Notes: generated by a model not told the origin, from the letters alone. A stretch of 64,000 nucleotides of DNA from CAXXOK01 sp963675365 (GCA_963675365.2 CAXXVA010000001.1:1116001-1180000), one strand, 5' to 3'. Positions 49,333 through 59,358 are shown, numbered from the stretch's first letter. Translations and numbers: made by a program.

Positions 49333-50763
49333 ATGAGTAAACTTCACGAGGAATGCGGCGTATTCGGCATTTATCTGCGGGACGGCAAAAAAGGCGTGGT
49401 GCAGCCCACGTACCATGCGCTTTACGCACTGCAGCACCGCGGGCAGGAAAGCGCCGGCATCGCCGTCAACACGCGCGGCGTGCTGACCTGCTATAAGGAT
49501 ATCGGGCTTGTGGGCGAGGTGTTCACCCGCGACGTGATGCAGAAACTGCCCGAGGGTTCCATTGCCATCGGCCACTGCCGCTACGGCACCACCGGCGTGC
49601 AGAACCAGTTCAACGCCCAGCCGCTGCTGGTTAACCATTTAAAAGGCGGCATGGCGCTTGCGCACAACGGCAATATCGTCAACGCCCACGAACTCCGCGA
49701 AATGCAGGAGATGGGCGGCGCGATTTTCCACACGACAAGCGACTCCGAGGTGATCGCCTACACCATCACGCGCGAGCGTTTGAAGGTGGCAAGCATTGAA
49801 GAGGCCGTGCTGTCGGCCATGAAGCAATTAAAGGGCGCGTACTCGCTGACCATGGTCAGCCCCACCAAGCTGATCGCCGCCCGCGACCCCAACGGTTTCC
49901 GCCCCCTGTGCATGGGCGAAACGGAGGAAGGCGCCATGGTGTTCGCCTCCGAAACCTGCGCGCTGGACGCCGTAGGCGCGAAGTTCGTGCGCGACGTGAA
50001 GCCCGGCGAGGTGGTCGTGGTCGACGCCGACGGCGTGCGCTCGCTTGAGCTTAAGCAAAAGGCGGGCTGTCCGTCGCTGTGCGTGTTCGAGTTCATCTAT
50101 TTCGCCAGACCCGACAGCATCATCGAAGGCGCGTCGGTGCACCAGGCGCGGCTGCGCGCGGGCGCGTTTCTGGCGCTGGAGCACCCGGTGCAGGCGGACG
50201 TCGTGGTCGGCGTACCGGATTCGGGGATCGACGCGGCCATCGGCTACGCCCGCCAGTCGGGCATCCCCTACGGGGTCGGATTCATCAAAAACAAGTACGT
50301 CGGGCGCACGTTCATCCAGCCCGGCCAGATGGAACGCGTCAGCGCCGTGAAGATCAAACTGAATGTGATCCGCTCCACCGTGGAAGGCAAGCGCGTGGTG
50401 CTCATCGACGACAGCATCGTACGCGGCACCACGGCGGCGCGCATCGTCAGCCTCCTGCGTGAGGCGGGGGCGACCGAGGTGCACATGCGGCTTGCCGCGC
50501 CGCCCTTCACCCACCCGTGCTATTTCGGCACCGATATCGACTCCACCGAAAACCTGATCGCCGCCGACCACAGCGTCGCCGAGGTGTGTAAAATGATCGG
50601 CGCGGACTCTCTGGGCTTCATGCCCGTGGATTGTCTGGATAAACTCGCCGCCGGCGCGGCCTGCGGCTTTTGCAAGGGCTGCTTCACCGGCGAATACCCC
50701 ATCGACCCCAACGGCGCGGTGATGAAGGACAAGTTTGAGACGTTCTTGGAGGTTGAGGCATGA
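49333..50763 (+). CDS. purF: Amidophosphoribosyltransferase
   Basis: First committed step of purine synthesis: PRPP plus glutamine to phosphoribosylamine. 476 residues. A seven-residue propeptide (MSKLHEE) precedes the catalytic CGVFGIY, as in the Bacillus-type enzyme that is processed and binds an iron-sulfur cluster; cysteines are present near the C-terminus (HPCYFGTD, AACGFCKGC). HRGQESAGIA and the PRPP loop VVLIDDSIVRGTTA are clear. The start at 49333 follows AGAGGA. Confidence 0.96.
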   Translation: MSKLHEECGVFGIYLRDGKKGVVQPTYHALYALQHRGQESAGIAVNTRGVLTCYKDIGLVGEVFTRDVMQKLPEGSIAIGHCRYGTTGVQNQFNAQPLLVNHLKGGMALAHNGNIVNAHELREMQEMGGAIFHTTSDSEVIAYTITRERLKVASIEEAVLSAMKQLKGAYSLTMVSPTKLIAARDPNGFRPLCMGETEEGAMVFASETCALDAVGAKFVRDVKPGEVVVVDADGVRSLELKQKAGCPSLCVFEFIYFARPDSIIEGASVHQARLRAGAFLALEHPVQADVVVGVPDSGIDAAIGYARQSGIPYGVGFIKNKYVGRTFIQPGQMERVSAVKIKLNVIRSTVEGKRVVLIDDSIVRGTTAARIVSLLREAGATEVHMRLAAPPFTHPCYFGTDIDSTENLIAADHSVAEVCKMIGADSLGFMPVDCLDKLAAGAACGFCKGCFTGEYPIDPNGAVMKDKFETFLEVEA

Positions 50764-50840
50764 ATCGAAGCAGCATAATTGCGCGCATCAGCCAAGCCAT
50801 ACAGGAGGCCGGCACTGCCGGCTTGGAGGTTGAGGCATGA
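50760..50840 (+). CDS. Possible 26-residue coupling ORF between purF and purM
   Basis: ATG at 50760 overlaps the purF stop as ATGA, and its own stop TGA overlaps the purM ATG in the same way, so translation could pass through all three. Its last residues GLEVEA repeat the purF ending LEVEA because TTGGAGGTTGAGGCATGA occurs at both 50746-50763 and 50823-50840. It may be just a remnant of a 77-base duplication that copied the ribosome-binding site. Confidence 0.35.
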   Translation: MNRSSIIARISQAIQEAGTAGLEVEA

Positions 50841-51838
50841 GCAGCGCAAGCAGCCGGTCCGACAGCTACAAAGCCGCGGGGGTGGATATCACCGCGGGGT
50901 ACAAGGCCGTGGAGCTGATGAAGTCCCATATTGCGCGGACGATGACCGGCGGCGCGGATGCGATCGGCGGGTTCGGCGGAATGTTCGAGCTGGATATCAC
51001 CGGCATGCCGCACCCTGTGCTGGTCTCGGGCACCGACGGCGTGGGCACCAAGCTCAAGCTCGCGTTTCTTTTGGACAAGCACGACACCGTGGGCATCGAC
51101 TGCGTGGCCATGTGCGCCAACGATATCCTCTGCTGCGGCGCGAAGCCCCTGTTCTTCCTGGATTACATCGCCTGCGGAAAAAACGTGCCCGAGCGCATCG
51201 CCTCTATTGTGGCGGGCGTGGCGGAGGGCTGCGTGCAGGCGGGCTGCGCCCTGGTGGGCGGCGAAACCGCCGAAATGCCCGGCTTTTACCCGGAAGACGA
51301 GTACGATATCGCGGGCTTCTGCGTAGGCGCGGTGGACAAATCGAAAATCCTGAACAAGGACGCCATGCAGCCCGGCGACGCGGTGATCGCACTGCCCTCC
51401 AGCGGCGTGCACTCCAACGGCTTTTCGCTGGTGCGCAAGGCGCTGGGCGCAAAGCTGCCGCAGTACGCCGGGGAACTGCTGACCCCGACCAAGATTTACG
51501 TCAAACCTGTGCTGAAGCTCTTCGAGGCCGTCACCGTCCACAGCTTGGCGCACATCACGGGCGGCGGATTTTACGAAAACATCCCCCGCGCGCTGAAACC
51601 CGGCATGATGGCAAAGCTGGATAAATCCGCGGTGCGGACGCCGGACATTTTCGGCGTCATCGCGCGGGAGGGGAATATCCCGGAGCGGGATATGTTCAAC
51701 ACCTTCAACATGGGCGTGGGCATGGTCGCTGTTGTGCCCGGGGAGCAGGCGGACAAGGCCGTACGCATCCTCAGCGAGAACGGCGAAGCCGCCTATGTGC
51801 TCGGCGAGATCGCGCAAGGGGAGGGCGTGGAGCTGTGA
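50837..51838 (+). CDS. purM: Phosphoribosylformylglycinamidine cyclo-ligase (AIR synthetase)
   Basis: ATP-dependent ring closure giving aminoimidazole ribonucleotide. 333 residues. SDSYKAAGVDITAGYKAVELM, LVSGTDGVGTKLKLAF, CANDILCCGAKPLFFLDYIACGK and FNMGVGMVAVV are family landmarks. GGAGG precedes the start. It ends overlapping purN (GTGA). Confidence 0.96.
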   Translation: MSSASSRSDSYKAAGVDITAGYKAVELMKSHIARTMTGGADAIGGFGGMFELDITGMPHPVLVSGTDGVGTKLKLAFLLDKHDTVGIDCVAMCANDILCCGAKPLFFLDYIACGKNVPERIASIVAGVAEGCVQAGCALVGGETAEMPGFYPEDEYDIAGFCVGAVDKSKILNKDAMQPGDAVIALPSSGVHSNGFSLVRKALGAKLPQYAGELLTPTKIYVKPVLKLFEAVTVHSLAHITGGGFYENIPRALKPGMMAKLDKSAVRTPDIFGVIAREGNIPERDMFNTFNMGVGMVAVVPGEQADKAVRILSENGEAAYVLGEIAQGEGVEL

Positions 51839-52434
51839 TCAACATCGCGGTGCTGGTCTCCGGCGGGGGCACGAACCTGCAGGCGCTGATCGACGCACAG
51901 AAGGCAGGAGCGCTGAAAAGCGGGAAACTGAAGCTGGTGATATCCTCCAAGCCCGGCGCGTTTGCCCTCACCCGCGCACAGGAGGCGGGCATCGGAACCG
52001 CCGTACTGGAAAAAATGGACACAGCCGAGCGCTATGGAATGGCGCTGCAAGAATTGCTCGCGGCGCACGACATCGACATGATCGTGCTCGCGGGCTTTAT
52101 GCTGATCCTGCATCCGAATATTGTGCGGGCGTACGCGGGCCGGATCCTAAACGTCCACCCAAGCCTCATCCCCGCGTTCTGCGGGGCGGGCTACTACGGC
52201 CTGAAGGTGCACAAGGCGGCGCTTGATTACGGCGTGAAGGTGACCGGCGCGACCGTGCACCTGGTCAACGAAATCCCCGACGGCGGCAAGATCCTCGCGC
52301 AGAAGGCCGTGAAGATCAAAAAGCACGACACGCCCGAGATCCTGCAAAAGCGCGTGATGGAGAAGGCCGAATGGGTGCTTTTGCCCAAGACGGTGGAAAA
52401 ACTGGCTAAAAAACTATCCGAGGAGAACGTATGA
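51835..52434 (+). CDS. purN: Phosphoribosylglycinamide formyltransferase (formyl-THF dependent)
   Basis: Adds the first formyl group in the pathway. 199 residues. INIAVLVSGGGTNLQALID, MIVLAGFMLILHP, the catalytic His in ILNVHPSLIPAFCGAG and the Asp in NEIPDGGKIL are visible. The GTG start overlaps the purM stop codon, and its end overlaps the start of the next gene (ATGA). Confidence 0.95.
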   Translation: MINIAVLVSGGGTNLQALIDAQKAGALKSGKLKLVISSKPGAFALTRAQEAGIGTAVLEKMDTAERYGMALQELLAAHDIDMIVLAGFMLILHPNIVRAYAGRILNVHPSLIPAFCGAGYYGLKVHKAALDYGVKVTGATVHLVNEIPDGGKILAQKAVKIKKHDTPEILQKRVMEKAEWVLLPKTVEKLAKKLSEENV

Positions 52435-53141
52435 GCAAGACGATTTTCGAGCTGCTGACAGGCAACCCCTACCCCGGCCGCGGCATCCTGCTGGGGCAAA
52501 CGGCGGATAAGCGCGCGCTGATCGCATATTTCATCATGGGCCGCAGTGAAAACAGCCGTAACCGCGTCTTTACGCACAAGGACGGCGGCATCATCACCGA
52601 GGCGTTCGATCCGTCCAAGCTCACCGACCCCAGCCTCATCATTTACGCGCCGGTGCGCGTGTTTGACTGGGAAACCACGATCGTCACCAACGGCGACCAG
52701 ACGGATACGATCTTCGACGCGCTGTCCGAAAAAAGAACGTTTGAGGCGGCGCTGCGCACCCGCACCTACGAACCGGACCCGCCCAACTTCACCCCGCGTA
52801 TTTCCGGGCTTTTGAAGGTGAACGACGGCGGGATGCGCTATCAGATGTCCATCCTCAAGGCGGGCAAAAACCAGTCGCCGCTGCGCTTCTTCTATGATTA
52901 CGCAAAGCCCCAGCCGGGCGAAGGGCACTTTATTTCCACGTATGTCACCGACGGCAAGCCCTTGCCGAGCTTTACGGGCGAGCCCGCCTCGGTGGAGCTT
53001 GGCAGCGAGACCATCGACAGCTTCACCACGAAGCTTTGGGACGCCCTGGACCCGGACAACCGCGTCAGCCTGTTTGTGCGGACGCTTGACTGGATTACGG
53101 ACGCCGTACAGACCCGCATCGTGAACAAGCACGCGCAGTAA
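52431..53141 (+). CDS. IMP cyclohydrolase, PurO-type
   Basis: A 236-residue protein of the IMP_cyclohyd family (PF07826), first known from archaea and common in Clostridia, which closes FAICAR to IMP. Family-like stretches are NPYPGRGILLGQT, YFIMGRSENSRNRVF, YAPVRVFDWETTIVTNGDQTDTI and EPDPPNFTPRISG. The next gene encodes only the AICAR transformylase half of PurH, so this gene supplies the missing last step. ATGA overlap with purN. Confidence 0.85.
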   Translation: MSKTIFELLTGNPYPGRGILLGQTADKRALIAYFIMGRSENSRNRVFTHKDGGIITEAFDPSKLTDPSLIIYAPVRVFDWETTIVTNGDQTDTIFDALSEKRTFEAALRTRTYEPDPPNFTPRISGLLKVNDGGMRYQMSILKAGKNQSPLRFFYDYAKPQPGEGHFISTYVTDGKPLPSFTGEPASVELGSETIDSFTTKLWDALDPDNRVSLFVRTLDWITDAVQTRIVNKHAQ

Positions 53142-53187
53142 TGCCGGGGCGCATAGCCCCAATGCCTTGATTTGAAAGGAGAAGCCA

Positions 53188-54366
53188 ATGAACGAACTGG
53201 AGCTGAAATACGGCTGCAACCCCAACCAGAAGCCCGCGAGGATTTTTATGGCGGAGGGCGAGCTGCCCATTACGGTGTTGAGCGGGCGGCCGGGATATAT
53301 CAACTTTCTGGATGCGTTCAACGGCTGGCAGCTGGTGCGCGAGCTGAAAAAGGCCACCGGGCTTGCGTCGGCGACAAGCTTCAAGCACGTCAGCCCCGCG
53401 GGCGCGGCTGTGGGCCTGCCGCTGACCGATGTGCTGCGGAAGATTTACTTTGTGCCGGACGGTATGGAATTGAGCCCCCTGGCCTGCGCCTATGCCCGCG
53501 CACGCGGCGCGGACCGCATGAGCTCGTTCGGGGACTGGATTTCCCTGTCCGACGCGTGCGACGTGCCCACGGCGATGCTGATCAAGCCGGAGGTATCCGA
53601 CGGGGTTATCGCGCCGGGCTACGAGCCCGAAGCGCTGGAGATCCTCAAATCGAAGCGCAAGGGCGCGTACAACGTCGTGCAGATCGACCCGGCGTACGAG
53701 CCCAAGGCGCTGGAACACAAAGACATCTTTGGCATCACCTTCGAGCAGAGCCGAAACGAGCTTGTGATCGACGACGATTTCTTTGCAAACGTCGTCACCA
53801 AGACCAAAACCCTGCCCGAAAGCGCCAAGCGCGACCTCGCGATCTCGATGATCGCGCTCAAATACACCCAGTCCAATTCCGTGTGCTACGTCAAGGACGG
53901 CCAGTGCATCGGCATCGGCGCGGGGCAGCAGAGCCGCATCCACTGTACGCGGCTTGCGGGCGACAAGGCGGACGTGTGGTGGCTGCGCCAGCACGAAAAG
54001 GTGCTCTCGCTCCCCTTTATCGAGGGTACGCCCAAGCCCAACCGCGACAACGCCATCGACCGCTACGTGAGCAACGAAAGCCTGACCACGGTGCTTAAGG
54101 ACGGCACCTGGCAGACGCTGTTTACGGAAAAACCTGCCGAGTTCACCGCCGGCGAAAAGGCCGCGTGGCTGAAGCGGAACACGGACGTGAGCCTGGGCTC
54201 AGACGCGTTTTTCCCGTTTGCGGACAACATCGACCGCGCGGCGCAGTCCGGCGTTCGCTACATCGCCGAGCCGGGCGGCTCCAAGCGCGACCAGGACGTC
54301 ATTGACGCGTGCGACGGGTATGGCATCACCATGTCTTTTACCGGATTGCGTCTGTTTCACCACTGA
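53188..54366 (+). CDS. Stand-alone AICAR transformylase (PurH C-domain homologue)
   Basis: Transfers a formyl group to AICAR. 392 residues, equal to the C-terminal transformylase part of PurH only; there is no MGS-like cyclohydrolase domain. Family segments: LKYGCNPNQKPA, the catalytic SFKHVSPAGAAVG (Lys-His), ALKYTQSNSVCYVKDGQCIGIGAGQQSRIHCTRLAG and SDAFFPFADNIDRAAQSGVRYIAEPGGS. The partner cyclohydrolase is the gene before it. Confidence 0.92.
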   Translation: MNELELKYGCNPNQKPARIFMAEGELPITVLSGRPGYINFLDAFNGWQLVRELKKATGLASATSFKHVSPAGAAVGLPLTDVLRKIYFVPDGMELSPLACAYARARGADRMSSFGDWISLSDACDVPTAMLIKPEVSDGVIAPGYEPEALEILKSKRKGAYNVVQIDPAYEPKALEHKDIFGITFEQSRNELVIDDDFFANVVTKTKTLPESAKRDLAISMIALKYTQSNSVCYVKDGQCIGIGAGQQSRIHCTRLAGDKADVWWLRQHEKVLSLPFIEGTPKPNRDNAIDRYVSNESLTTVLKDGTWQTLFTEKPAEFTAGEKAAWLKRNTDVSLGSDAFFPFADNIDRAAQSGVRYIAEPGGSKRDQDVIDACDGYGITMSFTGLRLFHH

Positions 54367-54390
54367 CGGACTCCCAAGGGAGGGTAAGGT

Positions 54391-55662
54391 ATGAAAGTTT
54401 TGGTCGTCGGCGGCGGAGGCCGCGAACACGCGATCATCACGAAGCTCAAGGAAAGCCCCGAGATTGAAAAATTGTACTGCGCGCCGGGCAACGGCGGCAT
54501 CGCCGCGCTGGCCGAGTGCGTGAACATCCCGGCGACGGACGTTGAGCGCATCGCCGACTGGGCGCAGGAAAACAAAATGGAATACGTGGTCGTCGCGCCG
54601 GACGATCCCCTGTGCCTGGGGCTGGTCGACCTGCTCAAGGCGCGCGGCATTCCCGCCTTCGGGCCGGACAAAGCGGCCGCGCGCATCGAGGGCAGCAAGG
54701 TGTTTGCCAAGAAAATGATGGAGCTCTACGGCATCCCAACGGCCAAGAGCGCGATTTTTGACGAGATGGGCAAGGCGCTTGCTTACATTGCCGAGAGCCC
54801 CGCGCCCATGGTGGTCAAGGCCGACGGGCTGGCGCTCGGCAAGGGCGTGATCATCTGCAAAACTCGCGCCGAGGCCGCCGAGGCCGTGCGCGACATGATG
54901 GAAAAGGGTAGGTTCGGCGCGGCGGGCAGCCGCGTGGTGATCGAGGAGTTTCTGGAAGGCCCGGAGGTGAGCGTGCTTTCCTTCACCGACGGGGAAACGA
55001 TCGTCCCCATGGTGTCCAGCATGGACCACAAGCGCGCGCTGGACGGCGACCTGGGTCTCAACACCGGCGGCATGGGCGTGATCGCGCCCAACCCGTACTA
55101 TACGGATGCCATCGCCGCCCGCTGCATGGAGGAAATCTACCTGCCCACCGTGCGCGCCATGAACGCGCAGGGCTGCCCCTTCAAGGGCTGCTTATACTTC
55201 GGTCTGATGATTACCAGGGACGGCCCCAAGGTGATCGAGTACAACTGCCGCTTCGGCGATCCCGAGGCGCAGGCGGTGCTCCCGTTGCTGGAAACCGACC
55301 TGTTCTCGATCATGCGGCATGTGACCGGCGGTACGCTCAAGGACGCGGACGTGCGGTTTTCAGACAAGGCGTCCTGCTGCGTGGTGATCGCCTCGGGTGG
55401 CTACCCGGTGCGGTATGAAAAAGGCAAACCCGTTTACGGCCTGCCGGAAGCCTCCCGCCAGCCGGATACCTGGGTGTTCCATGCGGGCACGAAAAAAGAG
55501 GGCCGGCAGATTATCACCAGCGGCGGGCGGGTGCTGGGCGTGACCGCCGTAGCCGACAAATTGCAGGGCGCGGTCAACCGCGCCTACCTGGCGGCGGAAC
55601 TGATCACCTTCGAGGGGTCTTTCATGCGGCGGGACATCGGACAAAGCGCACTGAAGAAATAG
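54391..55662 (+). CDS. purD: Phosphoribosylamine-glycine ligase (GAR synthetase)
   Basis: ATP-grasp ligase joining phosphoribosylamine and glycine. 423 residues. MKVLVVGGGGREHAII, PDDPLCLGLVDLL, VVKADGLALGKGVIICKT (ATP-grasp), MVSSMDHKRALDGDLGLNTGGMG and EYNCRFGDPEAQAVLPLL follow the family order. GGGAGG precedes the start; 24-base gap from the transformylase gene. Confidence 0.96.
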   Translation: MKVLVVGGGGREHAIITKLKESPEIEKLYCAPGNGGIAALAECVNIPATDVERIADWAQENKMEYVVVAPDDPLCLGLVDLLKARGIPAFGPDKAAARIEGSKVFAKKMMELYGIPTAKSAIFDEMGKALAYIAESPAPMVVKADGLALGKGVIICKTRAEAAEAVRDMMEKGRFGAAGSRVVIEEFLEGPEVSVLSFTDGETIVPMVSSMDHKRALDGDLGLNTGGMGVIAPNPYYTDAIAARCMEEIYLPTVRAMNAQGCPFKGCLYFGLMITRDGPKVIEYNCRFGDPEAQAVLPLLETDLFSIMRHVTGGTLKDADVRFSDKASCCVVIASGGYPVRYEKGKPVYGLPEASRQPDTWVFHAGTKKEGRQIITSGGRVLGVTAVADKLQGAVNRAYLAAELITFEGSFMRRDIGQSALKK

Positions 55663-55670
55663 GAGAGACT

Positions 55671-58600
55671 ATGGCTGTATTTCGCGTTTACACGGAAAAA
55701 CGGACGGGGTTCGAAGGGGAAGCGAAAGCGCTTCTCAAGGAACTCCGGGAAATTCTGTTGATCAAATCCTTAACGGGGCTTAGGATGCTTAACCGTTACG
55801 ATATCGAGGGCGTGGATAAGGCGCTGTTTGACCAGTGCCTGCCCGTGGTGTTCTACGAGCCGCAGACAGACCGGTATTTCTTCGATCTGCCTGAAACGAG
55901 CGCCGCGCCTTTGGCGGTGGAAGCGCTGCCGGGGCAGTTTGACGTGCGCGCGGCCAGCTGCGAGGAGTGCGTTCAGCTCATCAGCCGGGGCGAGCGCCCC
56001 ACCGTGCGCACGGCGAAGCTGTATTTGCTGGAAGGAAGCTTGAGCGCGGACGACCTTGAGAAGATCAAGAAATACGTCATCAACCCGGTGGAAAGCCGCG
56101 AGGCGGATTTAAAGGAAAAGCAAACCCTGCGGCAGCAGTACGACGTGCCCGACGACGTGGAAATCCTTTCGGGTTTTACCGCGATGGATACCGCGCAGGC
56201 CGCCGCGTTTGTGAAGAACTATGGTTTAGCCATGGACGAGGACGATCTGCAGTTCTGCATGGCGTACTTCCGGGGCGAGGGGCGCGATCCCTCGCTGACC
56301 GAGATCCGGATGCTGGATACCTACTGGTCCGACCACTGCCGCCACACGACGTTTTTAACGACGATCGACAGCGCGGATATCCGCAAACCCGCCGTGGAAC
56401 AGGCGTTTCAGCGCTATCTGGAGCTGCGCAAAGAGCTTTCCCGCGAGCAGAAACCCATCACGCTTATGGATATCGCCACCATCGGCGCCAAGGCGCTCAA
56501 AGCGCGCGGCGGGCTTCAAAACCTCGACATTTCCGAGGAGATCAACGCCTGCTCCATCGTGATCGACGCGGAGATCGACGGCAAACCCGAACCGTGGCTG
56601 CTGATGTTTAAAAACGAGACCCACAACCACCCCACCGAGATCGAACCCTTCGGCGGCGCGGCCACCTGCATCGGCGGCGCGATCCGCGATCCGCTGTCGG
56701 GCAGAACCTACGTATACCAGGCCATGCGCGTCACCGGCGCGGGCGACCCGCTGGCGGCCGTGAAGGACACGCTCCCCGGCAAGCTCCCCCAGCGCAAGCT
56801 CGTGACTACGGCTGCGGCTGGATATTCCAGCTACGGCAATCAGATCGGCTTGGCTACCGGCATGGTGGACGAGCTGTACCACGAGGGCTACGTCGCCAAG
56901 CGCATGGAGATCGGCGCGGTGGTCGGCGCGGCCCCGCTGCATCACGTACGGCGCGAAGTGCCAACGCCCGGCGACCTGATTATATTGCTTGGCGGGCGCA
57001 CCGGGCGCGACGGCTGCGGCGGGGCGACGGGATCGTCCAAAAGCCACAAGCTGGAAAGCCTGGAAAGCTGCGGCGCGGAGGTGCAGAAGGGCAACCCCGT
57101 GACCGAGCGCAAGCTGCAAAGGCTGTTCAGGGACGAGAAGGTGACAAAGCTCATCAAGCGCTGTAACGATTTTGGCGCGGGCGGCGTGAGCGTCGCCATC
57201 GGCGAACTGGCCGACGGCTTATTGATCGACCTGGATAAAGTCCCCAAGAAATACGAGGGATTGGACGGCACGGAACTCGCCATTTCCGAAAGCCAGGAGC
57301 GCATGGCGGTGGTCGTGGACGCGCAGGACGCGCAGGACTTTATCGCCTTTGCCAACGCGGAAAACCTCGAGGCGACGGTCGTGGCCGAGGTAACGGAGGA
57401 GCCGCGCCTGAAAATGCGCTGGCGCGGCAAAGAGATCGTCAACATCGCCCGCGAGTTCTTAAATTCCAACGGCGCGGAAAAGCATGCCGGCGCCTTTGTG
57501 CCGGACGACCAAATCCACTCCGTGCCCTTTGCGGGTGAAACCGTGGGCGAAAAACTTAAAAATATGGTCTCCGACCTCAATATTTGCTCCAAACAGGGGC
57601 TTTCGGAGCGCTTTGACTCCACCATCGGCGCGGCGACCGTGCTGATGCCCTTTGGCGGCGGCACGCAGAAAACCCCCGCCCAGGCCATGGCGGCCAAGCT
57701 GCCGCTGGAGCACGGGGAAACCGATACCTGCTCGGGTATGGCCTACGGCTTCCACCCGCAGCTGATGGCGCAAAGCCCGTACGAGGGCGCGTACCAGTCC
57801 GTCGCCGAAAGCCTGGCAAGGCTGGCCGCCTCCGGCTTCGACGCGTCCAAAGCTTACCTGACCTTTCAGGAGTATTTTCAGCGCATGACCGCCGATCCCG
57901 CCACCTGGGGCAAGCCGCTTGCGGCGCTGTTGGGCGCGCTGGACGCGCAGCTGGACTTCGGCATCGCCGCCGTGGGCGGGAAGGATTCCATGTCCGGTAC
58001 GTTTGAAACCCTGCACGTGCCGCCGACGCTGGTATCCTTCGTGGTCGCGCCAGGCAAGGCGGGCGAGGTGATCTCGCCGGAGATCAAGTCCGCCGGGCAC
58101 GAGCTGCGCTATCTGCCCTACGACAAGGAACACTTCATGCGGACCTTGAATACCCTGTATAAGCTGATCCGCAAACAGCATGTGGTCGCCGCCTGGGCGG
58201 TGGGCTACGGCGGGATTGCCGAGGGTCTGTTCAAAATGGCGATCGGCAACCGCGTCGGCGTCAAAATCAGCGAAAGCTTTACCCGCGACCTGTTTGCACA
58301 GGATATCGGCGGGATTATCATCGAATCAGCGGAGCCCTTGTACTCCGGCGAAACCCTGGGCGTGACCACGCGGGAGTTTGCCCTGCAATACCGGGGCGAG
58401 ACCCACGATCTGGCCGCGCTGCTGGACCTGTACGAGGGCAAGCTCTCCCCCGTGTTTCCCTTCCTCGGGAAGGGCGAGACGGTGGAAGCGGTCAATTACA
58501 CCGCCAAAAACTTCGCCGCCCCCGCCGTAAAGCACGCGCGCCCGCGCGCGGTGATCCCCGCGTTCCCCGGCACCAACTGCGAGGTGGATACCGCCCGCGC

Positions 58601-59339
58601 CCTGGAGCGCGCCGGGGCCGAGCCTGTGATCGCCCTGATCAACAACCTGACCCCAGATCACGTGTCCAAAAGCGTGGACGAGATCGCCGCGCTGATCGAC
58701 CATGCGCAGATGATCGTGTTCCCCGGCGGCTTTTCCGGCGGCGACGAGCCGGACGGCTCCGGCAAGTTCATCACCGCGTTTTTCCGCAATCCCCGGATGA
58801 CCGAGGCCGTGCACGGGCTCTTAAACGACCGCGATGGGCTGATCCTGGGCATCTGCAACGGCTTCCAGGCGCTCATCAAGCTGGGGCTGGTGCCGTTTGG
58901 CAAAATCATCGACACCGATGAAAACTGCCCCACGCTGACCTTCAACACCGTCGGCCGCCACCAGAGCATGCTGGTGCGGACCCGCATCGCCTCGGACAAA
59001 AGCCCGTGGCTCAAGGGCCTGCGCGTGGGCGACACGCACCTGATCCCTGTCAGCCACGGCGAAGGCCGCTTCGTATGCCCGGACGCGCTGCTGAAATCGC
59101 TGATCGCAAACGGGCAAATCGCCACCCAGTACGTGGATTTAAACGGCAAACCCACCATGGACCTGCGCTTCAACCCCAACGGAAGCGTGTTGGCCGTGGA
59201 GGGAATCCTCTCGCCCGACGGCCGGGTGTTCGGTAAGATGGCGCACACCGAGCGCACCGGCGGGAACCTGTATAAAAACGTGTCCGGCAACACGTTCCAG
59301 CCGCTGTTTGAAAACGGCGTCAACTACTTTAAGCAGTGA
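55671..59339 (+). CDS. purL: FGAM synthase, single-chain form with fused glutaminase
   Basis: Converts FGAR to FGAM. 1222 residues, the long form in which N-terminal PurS-like, PurL-like and C-terminal PurQ-like domains are fused. DTYWSDHCRHTTF, FKNETHNHPTEIEPFGGAATCIGGAIRDPLSGR and GGRTGRDGCGGATGSSK mark the synthase; IPAFPGTNCEVDTARAL, MIVFPGGFSGGDEPDG and the nucleophile elbow GICNGFQALIKLG mark an intact glutaminase with its Cys. Nine bases after purD. The gene after it is AT-rich and unrelated. Confidence 0.96.
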   Translation: MAVFRVYTEKRTGFEGEAKALLKELREILLIKSLTGLRMLNRYDIEGVDKALFDQCLPVVFYEPQTDRYFFDLPETSAAPLAVEALPGQFDVRAASCEECVQLISRGERPTVRTAKLYLLEGSLSADDLEKIKKYVINPVESREADLKEKQTLRQQYDVPDDVEILSGFTAMDTAQAAAFVKNYGLAMDEDDLQFCMAYFRGEGRDPSLTEIRMLDTYWSDHCRHTTFLTTIDSADIRKPAVEQAFQRYLELRKELSREQKPITLMDIATIGAKALKARGGLQNLDISEEINACSIVIDAEIDGKPEPWLLMFKNETHNHPTEIEPFGGAATCIGGAIRDPLSGRTYVYQAMRVTGAGDPLAAVKDTLPGKLPQRKLVTTAAAGYSSYGNQIGLATGMVDELYHEGYVAKRMEIGAVVGAAPLHHVRREVPTPGDLIILLGGRTGRDGCGGATGSSKSHKLESLESCGAEVQKGNPVTERKLQRLFRDEKVTKLIKRCNDFGAGGVSVAIGELADGLLIDLDKVPKKYEGLDGTELAISESQERMAVVVDAQDAQDFIAFANAENLEATVVAEVTEEPRLKMRWRGKEIVNIAREFLNSNGAEKHAGAFVPDDQIHSVPFAGETVGEKLKNMVSDLNICSKQGLSERFDSTIGAATVLMPFGGGTQKTPAQAMAAKLPLEHGETDTCSGMAYGFHPQLMAQSPYEGAYQSVAESLARLAASGFDASKAYLTFQEYFQRMTADPATWGKPLAALLGALDAQLDFGIAAVGGKDSMSGTFETLHVPPTLVSFVVAPGKAGEVISPEIKSAGHELRYLPYDKEHFMRTLNTLYKLIRKQHVVAAWAVGYGGIAEGLFKMAIGNRVGVKISESFTRDLFAQDIGGIIIESAEPLYSGETLGVTTREFALQYRGETHDLAALLDLYEGKLSPVFPFLGKGETVEAVNYTAKNFAAPAVKHARPRAVIPAFPGTNCEVDTARALERAGAEPVIALINNLTPDHVSKSVDEIAALIDHAQMIVFPGGFSGGDEPDGSGKFITAFFRNPRMTEAVHGLLNDRDGLILGICNGFQALIKLGLVPFGKIIDTDENCPTLTFNTVGRHQSMLVRTRIASDKSPWLKGLRVGDTHLIPVSHGEGRFVCPDALLKSLIANGQIATQYVDLNGKPTMDLRFNPNGSVLAVEGILSPDGRVFGKMAHTERTGGNLYKNVSGNTFQPLFENGVNYFKQ

Positions 59340-59358
59340 TTCTAGCAATCATGAGGAT

